In this document: piece after piece, positions 34,739 to 43,782 of the stretch
Numbering within the stretch: position 1 is the first letter of the stretch
How the letters are laid out: every line of letters begins with the position of its first letter
From: an uncultured Tenacibaculum sp.
GTDB lineage: Bacteria > Bacteroidota > Bacteroidia > Flavobacteriales > Flavobacteriaceae
Reading direction: 5' to 3'
Assembly (NCBI GenBank): GCA_947497895.1
Contig: CANMIL010000002.1
Span: 248,001-312,000, forward strand
DNA: 64,000 nt
Program-made: the position numbers and the translations under genes
The notes under the pieces: generated by a model
Databases searched by the model: none
Told to the model about the DNA's origin: nothing
What the model saw: the letters and a program-made list of their open reading frames with translations, nothing else

Positions 34739-35917
34739 ATGACACTACGAATTCTGCTAGTACTTTATGTACTTGCCAGCTTACCAATCCATAGTCAAAA
34801 TAAACTCATTTGGACATTTGAAACTAGTAATAGAGTGTATTCTTCACCTGTTATTGAAAATAATGTTTTGTACATAGGTAGTGGAGATAAACATCTATAC
34901 GCACTTGATAAAAAAACAGGGAAGCAAATTTGGAAATACAAAACGAAGGGAGCCGTACATTCAACTCCATATATTCATAATAATTTGATTTATTTCTCTA
35001 GTGCTGATGGAAACTTATATGCATTAGATAAAAACAAAGGGAGTCTTGTTTGGAAATTCACTGCCCAAGGAGAAAAAATGTACGATCTATGGGATTATTA
35101 TCTTTCTTCTCCAATAGGAAATATCAAGACAATTTACTGGGGGAGTGCCGATGGATTTGTATATGCAATTGATAGTAAAACTGGAAAATTAGAGTGGAAG
35201 TTTCAAACTGATGGGTCAGTCCATGCATCTCCAGTATTAGATATGGAGAATTTGTATGTGGGAAGTTTTGATGGACATGTCTATGCTTTAGAAAAAGATA
35301 CAGGTCAACTAATCTGGAAATTTAAAACAGTGGGAGCTAAATATTTTCCGAAAGGTGAAATTCAAAAAGGACTGCTCTTAAAAGATGGAGTATTGTATTT
35401 TGGAAGTCGTGATTATAACATGTACGCCATTGATACTAAAACAGGAACAGGTTTATGGAATATGAAAGAAAAAAGTGGTTGGATTGTTGCTATACCCACA
35501 GAACATAAAGGAACTTTATATTTTGGAACTTCTGATGCGCATTTGTTCTATGCAGTTGATAAAGAAACTGGTTTTGTAAAATGGGCAGCACCTTTGCAAA
35601 TGAGAGTTTATGGTTCAGGAGTTATCTATAACAACATTATTTATTTTGGAAGTTTTGATGGAAAAATTATAGGGCTAGATATTAAAACAGGAGAAAGGAA
35701 ATACGAATTTCAAACAGAAAGCAGTAAGAAAAACTACGATTTAATTTACGATAAAAACGGACATTTCAAAAAGAGCTTCCAGCTTTACGGAGACGATTTT
35801 GAAGCTTCCGAAAAACAAATTCATTCATTAGGGTCTATCCTTTCAACACCATTTATAGAAAACAACATTATATATTTTGGTAGTTCTGATGGAACTATTT
35901 ATGCGGTTAAACTATAA
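34739..35917 (+). CDS. Secreted PQQ-like beta-propeller protein
   Basis: 392 residues. Signal peptide MTLRILLVLYVLASLPIHSQ. Then seven to eight propeller repeats of about 40 residues with the signature LYIGSGDKHLYALDKKTGKQIWKYKT and its variants (IYFSSADGNLYALDKNKG, LYVGSFDGHVYALEKDTG, IYFGSSDGTIYAVKL closing the ring). Such propellers bind partners or PQQ; the catalytic residues of PQQ dehydrogenases are absent, so a BamB-like scaffold or surface-binding role is more likely. It stands alone; no sorting domain. Confidence 0.88.
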   Translation: MTLRILLVLYVLASLPIHSQNKLIWTFETSNRVYSSPVIENNVLYIGSGDKHLYALDKKTGKQIWKYKTKGAVHSTPYIHNNLIYFSSADGNLYALDKNKGSLVWKFTAQGEKMYDLWDYYLSSPIGNIKTIYWGSADGFVYAIDSKTGKLEWKFQTDGSVHASPVLDMENLYVGSFDGHVYALEKDTGQLIWKFKTVGAKYFPKGEIQKGLLLKDGVLYFGSRDYNMYAIDTKTGTGLWNMKEKSGWIVAIPTEHKGTLYFGTSDAHLFYAVDKETGFVKWAAPLQMRVYGSGVIYNNIIYFGSFDGKIIGLDIKTGERKYEFQTESSKKNYDLIYDKNGHFKKSFQLYGDDFEASEKQIHSLGSILSTPFIENNIIYFGSSDGTIYAVKL

Positions 35918-36110
35918 TTAATCAGTTTGTTTTTAAGATGTCCCTATTAATAAGGCTACTTATAGTTTCATCTACCCCTCCTTTTCCTGAGGTTAAGTTC
36001 GGGGGTATTGTCTATTTAAACTTTTAAAAACTTTTTGTTTCTTGAATTGATTTAAAGCTTATCGGAATAAGTTTTATAGTGGTGAACTTTTGCCAAAAGC
36101 CAAACAACTA

Positions 36111-36818
36111 ATGACTAACAATTTTTTACTTCCGTTTTACTTTTTTATTTGGTGCATGGTTTATTTATTCATTTTTTTCTCAAGAAGGAGAAAGTGGTTT
36201 AGAAAAAGAAACCAGAGAATTATGGCGCTATCAATGATATATTATACTGTAATTCCAGTGATTTCCTCTATTTACCTAGGCAATCAAATGTATTTTACTG
36301 ATTTAGGATACGGAGCTTTAAATCATCATTTAATGTTTGCTAGTGCTGCCTTTTTTCTGTTTATTCTATTAGAAAAAATTCGAGCTAAGTTAATTGATAC
36401 GAGTCTTTTTTTACATCATTTTTGTTTTGCGATAGCAATCCTATATATAGAAAAATTGTTGTACTATGAATCTTATGTGTTGTGGTTGCTAGTGATGCCT
36501 GTGACATCAATTTTTAATAATTTCTTAGCCATTATTCAAGGAGATTACAAAACCTATAAAAGATATAAGTACAATTTGATAAGAATTGATTTTTTCGGGT
36601 TCGTGGTATCAAGGTTGGTGTTTCCAATTATATTTTTTGTCTATTCATTAAACGTAGAATTAGCAAAAAACTCAATTGATATGTATGCTGTTGTTGTCTT
36701 TTTTGTTTGTTTCTTGTCAATTAGTTTAAACTTTTTTTGGTACAAAAAACTTAGAATCAGGTATATCAAAAATAAAAGCCATAAATCTTATTCCAAATAC
36801 TCTTCACTTGTCGGGTAA
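36111..36818 (+). CDS. Polytopic membrane protein, unknown function
   Basis: 235 residues from the ATG at 36111 (MTNNFLLPFYFFIWCMVYLF); a frame seven residues longer would need TTG. About seven hydrophobic segments with Lys/Arg-rich loops (FFSRRRKWFRKRNQRI, NKSHKSYSKYSS). No family recognised. The codon use is AT-rich like its neighbours. It stands between the propeller protein and the large barrel gene, without clear operon ties. Confidence 0.7.
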   Translation: MTNNFLLPFYFFIWCMVYLFIFFSRRRKWFRKRNQRIMALSMIYYTVIPVISSIYLGNQMYFTDLGYGALNHHLMFASAAFFLFILLEKIRAKLIDTSLFLHHFCFAIAILYIEKLLYYESYVLWLLVMPVTSIFNNFLAIIQGDYKTYKRYKYNLIRIDFFGFVVSRLVFPIIFFVYSLNVELAKNSIDMYAVVVFFVCFLSISLNFFWYKKLRIRYIKNKSHKSYSKYSSLVG

Positions 36819-36980
36819 GAGATTAAGTTTCATGACTACATATAATTCCTATTTTTGTTAATTATGTTACTTATCTGAGTTTTGGAATAAGTTCAGTAAA
36901 AATAAAAAGCTTGGGGAAACGTTTAATTTTAAAGAAATACCAAATCATAGCAGGTTTTTATTGGTAATTTGGGGGTACGT

Positions 36981-39900
36981 ATGATGAATAAAATCTTTTG
37001 TGTTTTCTGTTTTTTCGTGATTGTTTATAGTCACGCTCAAACCAAATCCGAAGAGTTTCGTTCGAAGAAAATACAAGTACAAGAAAACACGATTCAAATA
37101 GATAGTGTAAGTATCTACCCTGAAGATTTCAAAGTGTTAACTTCTAAAGAGAAAAAGATAATACCTCAAAGCGAATATAAAATCGATTTTGGGTTGTCTC
37201 AGTTAACCATTGACAAAGAGAAATACCCAGAAATTATTGTTGAATATTATCGATATCCCGATTTCCTAACAAAGACCTATGTGCCTTTTGACAAACGATT
37301 AATTGTTGAAAGCACTAAAAATACAGGCAAGTTATATAGCGAAACCACCAATAAAAAAGCAAAAGATATTAAGCTATTTGATGGTTTAGAAACTCAAGGT
37401 TTTATTACTCGTGGACTCACGAGTGGAAACAATCAAAATGCAGTGACCAACTCTACACTCGATTTAACTATTTCAGGAAAACTTTCTGATAAGGTAGGGA
37501 TAAGAGCGAATATTTTTGATACAAATTTCCCTTTACAGCAAAGTGGGTATTCGCAGAATATTACTGATTTTGATCGAATTTTTGTTGAGTTGTATAGTAA
37601 AAATTGGAATTTAAAAGGAGGAGACATCAGCTTATCCAATAAAAACAGTTACTTTTTAAATTTTGATAAACAGGTTTCTGGTATTGAAGTGGGGGCAAAG
37701 TTCAATGATAATGTAAGTGCAGGGGCGTCCGGAGCAATTGTTAGAGGAAAATTTTCTGTATTCAACTTTGTTGGTGTGGAAGGAAACCAAGGACCGTATA
37801 AAATTTTTGGATCGAACAATGAATCGGCAATTATCATGATTGAAGGTAGTGAGCGTGTATTTGTAAATGGAGTTGCTATTGAAAAAGGAGAAAATAAAGA
37901 TTATATAGTTGATTATAATTTAGCCGAAATTCGATTTAACACTACCTATCCAATTACTAATGATATGCGTATCCGAATTGAATTTCAATACGCTGATAGA
38001 AATTATACACGATTCATTACCTATGGACAATCGGAATATAAAAATGATTCGTTTTCGATAGCTGGATTTTTCTATAATGAAAACGATGCCAAGAATCAAC
38101 CAGTACAGCAAAGTCTTACAGATGCCCAAAAGCAAGTCTTAGCAAATGCAGGGAATGATCCAAGTAAAATGGTAACACCAAGTGCTTTTGCTGATGAGTT
38201 TTCGGCTAACAGAATTCAGTATAAAAAAGCACTGGTAGGTGCTGAAGAAACTTTTGAATACACCACCAATGAAAATGATGAGGTGTATACAGTCACTTTT
38301 ACCAACGTTGGGCAAAATAGAGGAGATTATGAGGTAGATAAAACGATTGCCATAGGAACAATTTATAAATATGTTGGTGAGAATTTAGGAGCTTTTAGCC
38401 CGATTGTTCAATTGATTGCTCCAACGAAATTGCAAGTAGCCGTAGTAAATTCTACATACAAACCTTCAAAGAAAACAGAGCTTTCTGCTGAGCTGGCATT
38501 TAGTGATAATGATCAGAATTTATTTTCAACAATTGACGATCAAGAAAATAAAAGAGTTGCCGCAAAAGTTGGATGGCAACAACAAATAACTGACAACACT
38601 TGGAATATTTGGAGTAAGGTCAATTATAAGTTCATTCAGAATAATTTTCAAACAGTACAACGTTTTCAAGCGGTTGAATTTAATAGAGATTGGAATTTAG
38701 AAAATAGAATTGGAGATCAACATGAGTTGGGAGCAAGATTGACTTTTGATAATAAAAAGAATACAACATTGGCATACGAGTTCCAGCACCTTTCTTTTTC
38801 CAATAACTTTTCGGGAAACAAACATGTTATTCAAACCAATATAAAAAAAGAGAAAACTAATTTTTGGTTACACGGAAGTTGGTTGAGCAACGCTACGAAT
38901 TCAAGAAATGATAATTTTTACAGAATAAAATCGAAAGCGATAAGAAGCTTTCGTAAATCGTGGTTAGGAGGATTAGTGAATCTTGAATCGAATTCGCGAA
39001 AATTGACAGAAACAAACAATTTCGATGGCTTAAGTCATCGTTTTAATGAAGTTGAAGGGTTTTATGGAATAGGAGATTCTACCAAAGTATTTGTGAAAGC
39101 GGGAGTAAATTATCGGACAAATGATAGTATAAAGTCAAATGCATTTACACAGACAAATAACCGAAAAACCTTTTATGTAAATAGCAAACTTATTCAAAAC
39201 AAAAGAACCAATTTATCGGTGTATGCGAACTACAGAATTACCAATAATAGGTTTCAAGAAAACGAAGAAGCACTTAATTCTAGGATAGCTTATAACCAAC
39301 GTTTTTTCAATAACTTTTTAACCCTTGGTACTAGTTATGAAACCACTTCAGGAAACATTGCGCGACAAGATTTTGTATACATAAAAACCGAGCCAGGTCA
39401 GGGATACTATACTTGGATTGATTATAACAATGATGGAGAGCAACAGTTTAATGAGTTTGAAGTGGCGCAGTTTCAAGATCAAGCCACATATTTACGCGTG
39501 GCACTTCCAAATATTCGATTTGTACCAACACAACGCGTAAAATGGAAACAGTCTGTTACACTGAATCCTCAAATTTGGAAAACTAAAAAAGGTATGAGTA
39601 AACTGTTATCACATTTTTACAATCAAACCTATGTTACCATTGATAACGAACGATTAAAAGAAGAAGGTGGCTTTCATTGGAATCCCTTTCATATGGATGG
39701 AGATGAATTGTTAGGGCTTACATTTAACATAAGGAATAACTTTTATTTTAATAGAAGTTTACAAAAGTATAGTTGGACCTATTCTTATGGGAAATCAAGA
39801 AACAAACAGCAGTTTTCAATAGGAACTCAAGAAAACAACTCGCTCATTCATCAATTAGAGTTTCAGCATAAACTAACCAAATTTTGGCTGTTTGAAGCAC

Positions 39901-40361
39901 AGGGGGCACTTTCCGAAAACCGATTGCAAACCGAAAATTTAGCCAATAGAAATTATAATATTCAAATTAAAGAAATACAGCCTAAACTAACATTTTTATA
40001 TAATAAAGACCATAAGTTTTCTTTTTTCTACCATTTAAAAAACAAAGAAAACATTGAGCAGGATTTTGAGAAGTTGCAGTTACAGAAACTAGGATTATCC
40101 TACTTTTTCCTAAGTCCAAAGAAAAATCAGCTATCGGCAGATGTTACTATGTTTATCAATAATTTTAGCGGAAACGCAAATTCACCAGTTGGGTATCAGA
40201 TGCTAGAAGGATTACAAGTAGGTAGAAACTATACTTGGAATTTATTGTGGAACCAAAAGTTAACATCAATTTTAAATCTGTCGTTAAATTACTTCGGAAG
40301 AAAAAGTGAAGGTTCATCAACAATACATTCAGGAACTGTACAATTAAAAGCCATTTTTTAA
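36981..40361 (+). CDS. Large outer-membrane beta-barrel-like protein, unknown function
   Basis: 1126 residues from the ATG at 36981 (MMNKIFCVFCFFVIVYSHAQ, a signal peptide). The N-terminal third has repeats recalling SprA-type motifs of T9SS translocons (LETQGFITRGLTSGNNQNAVTNSTLDLTISGKLSDKVGIRANIFDTNFP, then FDRIFVELYSKNWNLKGGDI). The rest alternates polar and aromatic residues as in a large barrel (NYFGRKSEGSSTIHSGTVQLKAIF at the end). It is about half the size of SprA and lacks its full domain set, so it is a relative at best. Outer-membrane location is likely; role unknown. Confidence 0.65.
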   Translation: MMNKIFCVFCFFVIVYSHAQTKSEEFRSKKIQVQENTIQIDSVSIYPEDFKVLTSKEKKIIPQSEYKIDFGLSQLTIDKEKYPEIIVEYYRYPDFLTKTYVPFDKRLIVESTKNTGKLYSETTNKKAKDIKLFDGLETQGFITRGLTSGNNQNAVTNSTLDLTISGKLSDKVGIRANIFDTNFPLQQSGYSQNITDFDRIFVELYSKNWNLKGGDISLSNKNSYFLNFDKQVSGIEVGAKFNDNVSAGASGAIVRGKFSVFNFVGVEGNQGPYKIFGSNNESAIIMIEGSERVFVNGVAIEKGENKDYIVDYNLAEIRFNTTYPITNDMRIRIEFQYADRNYTRFITYGQSEYKNDSFSIAGFFYNENDAKNQPVQQSLTDAQKQVLANAGNDPSKMVTPSAFADEFSANRIQYKKALVGAEETFEYTTNENDEVYTVTFTNVGQNRGDYEVDKTIAIGTIYKYVGENLGAFSPIVQLIAPTKLQVAVVNSTYKPSKKTELSAELAFSDNDQNLFSTIDDQENKRVAAKVGWQQQITDNTWNIWSKVNYKFIQNNFQTVQRFQAVEFNRDWNLENRIGDQHELGARLTFDNKKNTTLAYEFQHLSFSNNFSGNKHVIQTNIKKEKTNFWLHGSWLSNATNSRNDNFYRIKSKAIRSFRKSWLGGLVNLESNSRKLTETNNFDGLSHRFNEVEGFYGIGDSTKVFVKAGVNYRTNDSIKSNAFTQTNNRKTFYVNSKLIQNKRTNLSVYANYRITNNRFQENEEALNSRIAYNQRFFNNFLTLGTSYETTSGNIARQDFVYIKTEPGQGYYTWIDYNNDGEQQFNEFEVAQFQDQATYLRVALPNIRFVPTQRVKWKQSVTLNPQIWKTKKGMSKLLSHFYNQTYVTIDNERLKEEGGFHWNPFHMDGDELLGLTFNIRNNFYFNRSLQKYSWTYSYGKSRNKQQFSIGTQENNSLIHQLEFQHKLTKFWLFEAQGALSENRLQTENLANRNYNIQIKEIQPKLTFLYNKDHKFSFFYHLKNKENIEQDFEKLQLQKLGLSYFFLSPKKNQLSADVTMFINNFSGNANSPVGYQMLEGLQVGRNYTWNLLWNQKLTSILNLSLNYFGRKSEGSSTIHSGTVQLKAIF

Positions 40362-40440
40362 GTATTTTTGTGGTATAATAATTGCGGAGGATAAGTCTTT
40401 AAATGAGATAAAAACAAAATCAAAAATAAAAAAGTAACAA

Positions 40441-40917
40441 ATGAAAAAACTAATTGTAGCCCTTGTATTATTTGCAGGTACTTTTGCAAACGCTCAGCAG
40501 GAAGTGAAAATTGATATTGCGGATGGAATTATATTAAAAACCTTAGAACTTTCTTACGAGTATTATATTAGCGATCAGTCGTCGGTAGGTTTGTCAGCGT
40601 TGTTTAATTTTGAGAAGGAAAGTGCCGATTTCAGATATAATGAAGATCAAATGTTTACACCTTATTTTCGTCATTATTTTACTAGTAACAGAAACTGGAA
40701 TCATTTTGGAGAAGTGTTTTTAGGAATTAATTCTGGAACAAAAGATTCGAAAGAATATACAGATGGAGCTATCGGAATTGCTGCAGGTTCAAAATATGTT
40801 TCTAACGGAGGTTTAGTGGTTGGTGCTTATGTCGGAATAGGTAGAAATATGTTCACTTCAGATTCTTATGCAATTGTGCCTAGAGTTGGAGTAAATATTG
40901 GGTATCGATTTAACTAA
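40441..40917 (+). CDS. Small outer-membrane beta-barrel protein (DUF3575-like)
   Basis: 158 residues with signal peptide MKKLIVALVLFAGTFANAQ. The mature chain has the strand pattern of an eight-stranded barrel (ILKTLELSYEYYISDQSSVGLSALF, FTPYFRHYFTS, GLVVGAYVGIGRNMF) and ends in VNIGYRFN, an aromatic-rich C-terminal strand used for Bam insertion. Function unknown. It shares a convergent terminator with brnQ. Confidence 0.75.
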   Translation: MKKLIVALVLFAGTFANAQQEVKIDIADGIILKTLELSYEYYISDQSSVGLSALFNFEKESADFRYNEDQMFTPYFRHYFTSNRNWNHFGEVFLGINSGTKDSKEYTDGAIGIAAGSKYVSNGGLVVGAYVGIGRNMFTSDSYAIVPRVGVNIGYRFN

Positions 40918-40942
40918 AATTTATTTCAAATAAAAAATATAG

Positions 40943-40966
40943 AAACTCACTTTTAAGTGAGTTTTT
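40943..40966. terminator. Bidirectional terminator inside the 3' end of brnQ
   Basis: AAACTCAC/GTGAGTTT with a 6-nt loop and T7 on the plus side. The brnQ stop codon (40953-40955) sits in the loop and its last codons form one arm, so it serves both converging genes. Confidence 0.8.
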
Positions 40967-42239
40967 TTGTTGGTTGTAAGTGTTCATAAATATTAACCAA
41001 AACTAACACGACAAAAGCAGGAATTACCCAACCTAAATGGTACTTGGCCAAAGGTACTATGTTTTTAATTGGAGCTAATGTTTCCTTCTCGACAAAGAAC
41101 TGTAAAAAGTCAGGAATACTAAAAATAAAGGTAATTAGTATTACTAGTTTGAAACTTAATGAACTTGCTAATTTCACAGGTAATACATTTAAAATAATCA
41201 ACATAATGGTTATCGGATAGATAAACATTAACGCTGGAATAGCTACATTAATAATATATTTTACATTGAATTGTCCCATGGCTACACCTAAAATACATGC
41301 CACTAAAGCAGTAATAAAATAGGCATTTTGCGAATCGTTAAACAACCCTTTAAAATAATCGGCAGTTCCAGTTATTATTCCAACAGCAGTAGTAAAACAA
41401 GCTAAGGCAACCAAAACGCTCAATAAAGTGGAACCAATATTGCCTAATGTCTGCATGCTTAATGAAGAAAGAACTTCCGCTCTGGTAGCTCCTTCTTTAA
41501 AAAGTCCACTAAATAAAGCTCCATTAAAAATTAAGCCAGCGTAAATAATTAATAAACCTAACCCAGCAATAATACCTGCTTTGGTAATAAAACGTTGTTT
41601 TAGCTTGAATGAAGCATCTTTTTTAAAGTTCATAGAAATTACAAGCACACCTCCTACAACGATAGCGCCAATGGCATCGAACGTTTGATATCCTTCTAAA
41701 ATACCACTCACTAATGGTGTTGATAAGTCACTTACAATCATGTTTCCTGGAGGATTGAATATTCCCACAAAAATGATTGCTAATAAAATAAAAATGATAA
41801 GTGGAGTTAAAAATTTTCCGAGCAGTTCTAATACTTTTGACCTGTTTAAAGTGAAAACGAAAACCAACGAAAAGTAAACAAAACTTGTAATTAAAGAACC
41901 TACTTCAAAGTAAGGTTCAATGGCCATTTCGTATGTTACTGAAGCTGTTCTTGGAGCAGGTAAGGCTACGGAAATGATATAAACAACAACACAATAAATG
42001 GTGCTAAAAAGAGGTGCGACTTTTTTGCCAAAATCGTACATAGTTCCTTGAAGTTTAGCATGAGCTAAAATTCCTAAAAAAGGAATAATAACTGCGGTAA
42101 GAAAGAAACCTATAGTTACTAAAAACCATGAATCACCAGCACTTTTACCTAAAGAAGGAGGTAGAACAAGATTTCCAGCTCCAAAAAACATTGAAAATAA
42201 AGCAAACCCAATTATAAATACTTCTTTAGTTTTGTTCAT
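40953..42239 (-). CDS. brnQ: Branched-chain amino acid:cation symporter
   Basis: 428 residues, LIVCS family, twelve membrane helices. N-terminal MNKTKEVFIIGFALFSMFFGAGNLVLPPSLGKSAG is the family's conserved first-helix signature. Later motifs are QTFDAIGAIVVGG and CFTTAVGIITGTADYF. Imports Leu, Ile and Val with Na+ or H+. Its -7 element (TAAATTTG on the minus strand, 42247-42254) overlaps that of the divergent hydrolase gene and lies 7 nt from the ATG. Confidence 0.94.
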   Translation of the reverse strand: MNKTKEVFIIGFALFSMFFGAGNLVLPPSLGKSAGDSWFLVTIGFFLTAVIIPFLGILAHAKLQGTMYDFGKKVAPLFSTIYCVVVYIISVALPAPRTASVTYEMAIEPYFEVGSLITSFVYFSLVFVFTLNRSKVLELLGKFLTPLIIFILLAIIFVGIFNPPGNMIVSDLSTPLVSGILEGYQTFDAIGAIVVGGVLVISMNFKKDASFKLKQRFITKAGIIAGLGLLIIYAGLIFNGALFSGLFKEGATRAEVLSSLSMQTLGNIGSTLLSVLVALACFTTAVGIITGTADYFKGLFNDSQNAYFITALVACILGVAMGQFNVKYIINVAIPALMFIYPITIMLIILNVLPVKLASSLSFKLVILITFIFSIPDFLQFFVEKETLAPIKNIVPLAKYHLGWVIPAFVVLVLVNIYEHLQPTKKLT

Positions 42240-42260
42240 ACAATAACAAATTTATCTTTG
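42231..42260 (+). promoter_or_regulatory. Promoter of the alpha/beta hydrolase
   Basis: TTTG (42231-42234), 18-nt spacer, TATCTTTG (42253-42260). The -33 lies inside the brnQ coding start. Close match to the consensus. Confidence 0.65.
42247..42254 (-). promoter_or_regulatory. -7 element of brnQ
   Basis: TAAATTTG on the minus strand; shares two bases with the plus-strand TATCTTTG. Confidence 0.45.
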
Positions 42261-42278
42261 TCCGAATATAGGTTAAAA

Positions 42279-43049
42279 ATGATTGTAAAATATAAGGAAT
42301 CAGAAGTTTTTTATACTAACCAAGGAAAAGGAGGTGCGGTAGTATTATTGCATGGTTTCCTAGAAAATCTGTCTATGTGGAAAGAGGTGTCAGAAGCTCT
42401 TTCAACAAGAAATCGGGTGATTACCATTGATTTACTTGGGCATGGGAAAACGGAAAGTGTTGGGTATGTTCATTCGATGAAAGAAATGGCATTGGCTGTT
42501 CAAGTTGTTTTGAAAAAACTTCGAATTCGTAAATCATATTTTATCGGACATTCGATGGGTGGTTATGTTGCATTAGAGTTTGCAAAACTATTTCCCGAAA
42601 ATGTAAAAGGTATTTGCTTAATGAACTCTACTTCTCAAGAAGATTCGGAAGAACGAAAAAGAATTCGTAAAGGAGCGAATGAAATAGCGAAGAAAAATCT
42701 TTCAAGGTTAATTCAAGCAGCGATTCCTAATTTATTTGCTGAAGATTCTAAAGAAAAGTATTCAGAAGAAATTAAAGAAGTATTGGAGCAAGCAAAACAA
42801 ACATCAGTAAGAGGTTATATGGCTGCCAATGAAGGAATGATGCTAAGAGCAAATAACGAAGAGGTTTTAAAGCAGTTTGATAAAAGGGCTATTGTTGTGG
42901 GTGAAAAGGACCCCGTTTTGAATTATAACGCTATCGCAGAAGAAGCAAAAAGAACCAAAACGACACTTGTTCGGTTCCCAGATGGTCATATGAGTCATAT
43001 TGAAAATAAAGAACTCCTTGTTGATTTTTTAAAACGATTTGTAAAATAA
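42279..43049 (+). CDS. Alpha/beta hydrolase
   Basis: 256 residues from the ATG at 42279 (MIVKYKESEVFYTNQG); the longer TTG frame overlaps the -7 element and is excluded. Alpha/beta-hydrolase fold: oxyanion region LLHGFLENLSMW, nucleophile elbow GHSMGGYVALEFAK (Ser), acid in VVGEKDPVL (Asp), and His in GHMSHIENKELLVDFL. All three catalytic residues are present. Esterase or similar small-molecule hydrolase; the substrate cannot be told. Convergent to nothing; upp follows after 70 bp. Confidence 0.88.
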   Translation: MIVKYKESEVFYTNQGKGGAVVLLHGFLENLSMWKEVSEALSTRNRVITIDLLGHGKTESVGYVHSMKEMALAVQVVLKKLRIRKSYFIGHSMGGYVALEFAKLFPENVKGICLMNSTSQEDSEERKRIRKGANEIAKKNLSRLIQAAIPNLFAEDSKEKYSEEIKEVLEQAKQTSVRGYMAANEGMMLRANNEEVLKQFDKRAIVVGEKDPVLNYNAIAEEAKRTKTTLVRFPDGHMSHIENKELLVDFLKRFVK

Positions 43050-43119
43050 AATTGATTCAGCTTCGCAATTTTCGTTGAAGCTTTTTAACTTAGCCCCATC
43101 ACTCCTAAAAAGAATTTAC

Positions 43120-43773
43120 ATGAACACACATCACATATCTCAAGAAAATTCAATACTTAATAAATTTTTATCTGAAATAAGAGATGTTTCTATTCAAAAA
43201 GATGCAATGCGTTTTAGAAGAAATATTGAAAGAATCGGAGAGATTTTGGGATATGAGTTGAGTAAAGAATTAAACTACAATAAAATAGTAACCACTACGC
43301 CGTTAGGAGAAAAAGAAACTGAAGTTCCTGAAAGTGATTTGGTTTTATGTTCTATACTGAGAGCTGGTCTTCCTTTACATCAGGGAATTTTAAACTATTT
43401 TGACGATGCAGAAAATGCTTTTATTTCGGCCTATCGGCACCATCCAACAAATGACGAAAACTTTGAAATTGTAGTTGAATATTTTGCAGCTCCTTCCATA
43501 GAAAACAAAACATTACTCTTGATTGATCCAATGCTGGCTACAGGAAAATCTCTGGTAGCCGTACTTGAAGGAGTGTTGAAATATGGTACTCCAAAGAAAA
43601 TTCATATCGTTTCTGTTATTGGTTCGGAAGAAGGTGTAGCTCATGTAAAAGAAAACTTTCCTGAAAACACAGAACTTTGGATCGCTGCCATTGATAAGGA
43701 TTTAAACGACAAAGGATATATTGTTCCAGGTCTAGGTGATGCTGGAGATTTAGCTTTCGGAGCAAAAATATAG
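43120..43773 (+). CDS. upp: Uracil phosphoribosyltransferase
   Basis: 217 residues from the ATG at 43120 (MNTHHISQENSILNKFLSEIRD), the start that matches family length. A longer frame to 43075 has no support. Salvages uracil to UMP with PRPP. The PRPP loop is LLLIDPMLATGKSLVAVLEGV. Uracil-binding and C-terminal motif: AAIDKDLNDKGYIVPGLGDAGDLAFG. It is followed convergently by the DUF6427 gene. Confidence 0.95.
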   Translation: MNTHHISQENSILNKFLSEIRDVSIQKDAMRFRRNIERIGEILGYELSKELNYNKIVTTTPLGEKETEVPESDLVLCSILRAGLPLHQGILNYFDDAENAFISAYRHHPTNDENFEIVVEYFAAPSIENKTLLLIDPMLATGKSLVAVLEGVLKYGTPKKIHIVSVIGSEEGVAHVKENFPENTELWIAAIDKDLNDKGYIVPGLGDAGDLAFGAKI

Positions 43774-43782
43774 CATGCTATT

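Noticed and set aside
35970..36010. TACCCC/GGGGTA pair after the propeller gene, considered as terminator
   Set aside because: Long unpaired interior and no T run; counted only as one of the C-rich islands.
36090..36110. TTG start for the membrane protein at 36 kb
   Set aside because: An ATG at 36111 begins directly at the first membrane helix; the extra seven residues add nothing recognisable.
42258..42278. TTG start for the alpha/beta hydrolase
   Set aside because: It lies inside the TATCTTTG promoter element; the ATG at 42279 fits better.
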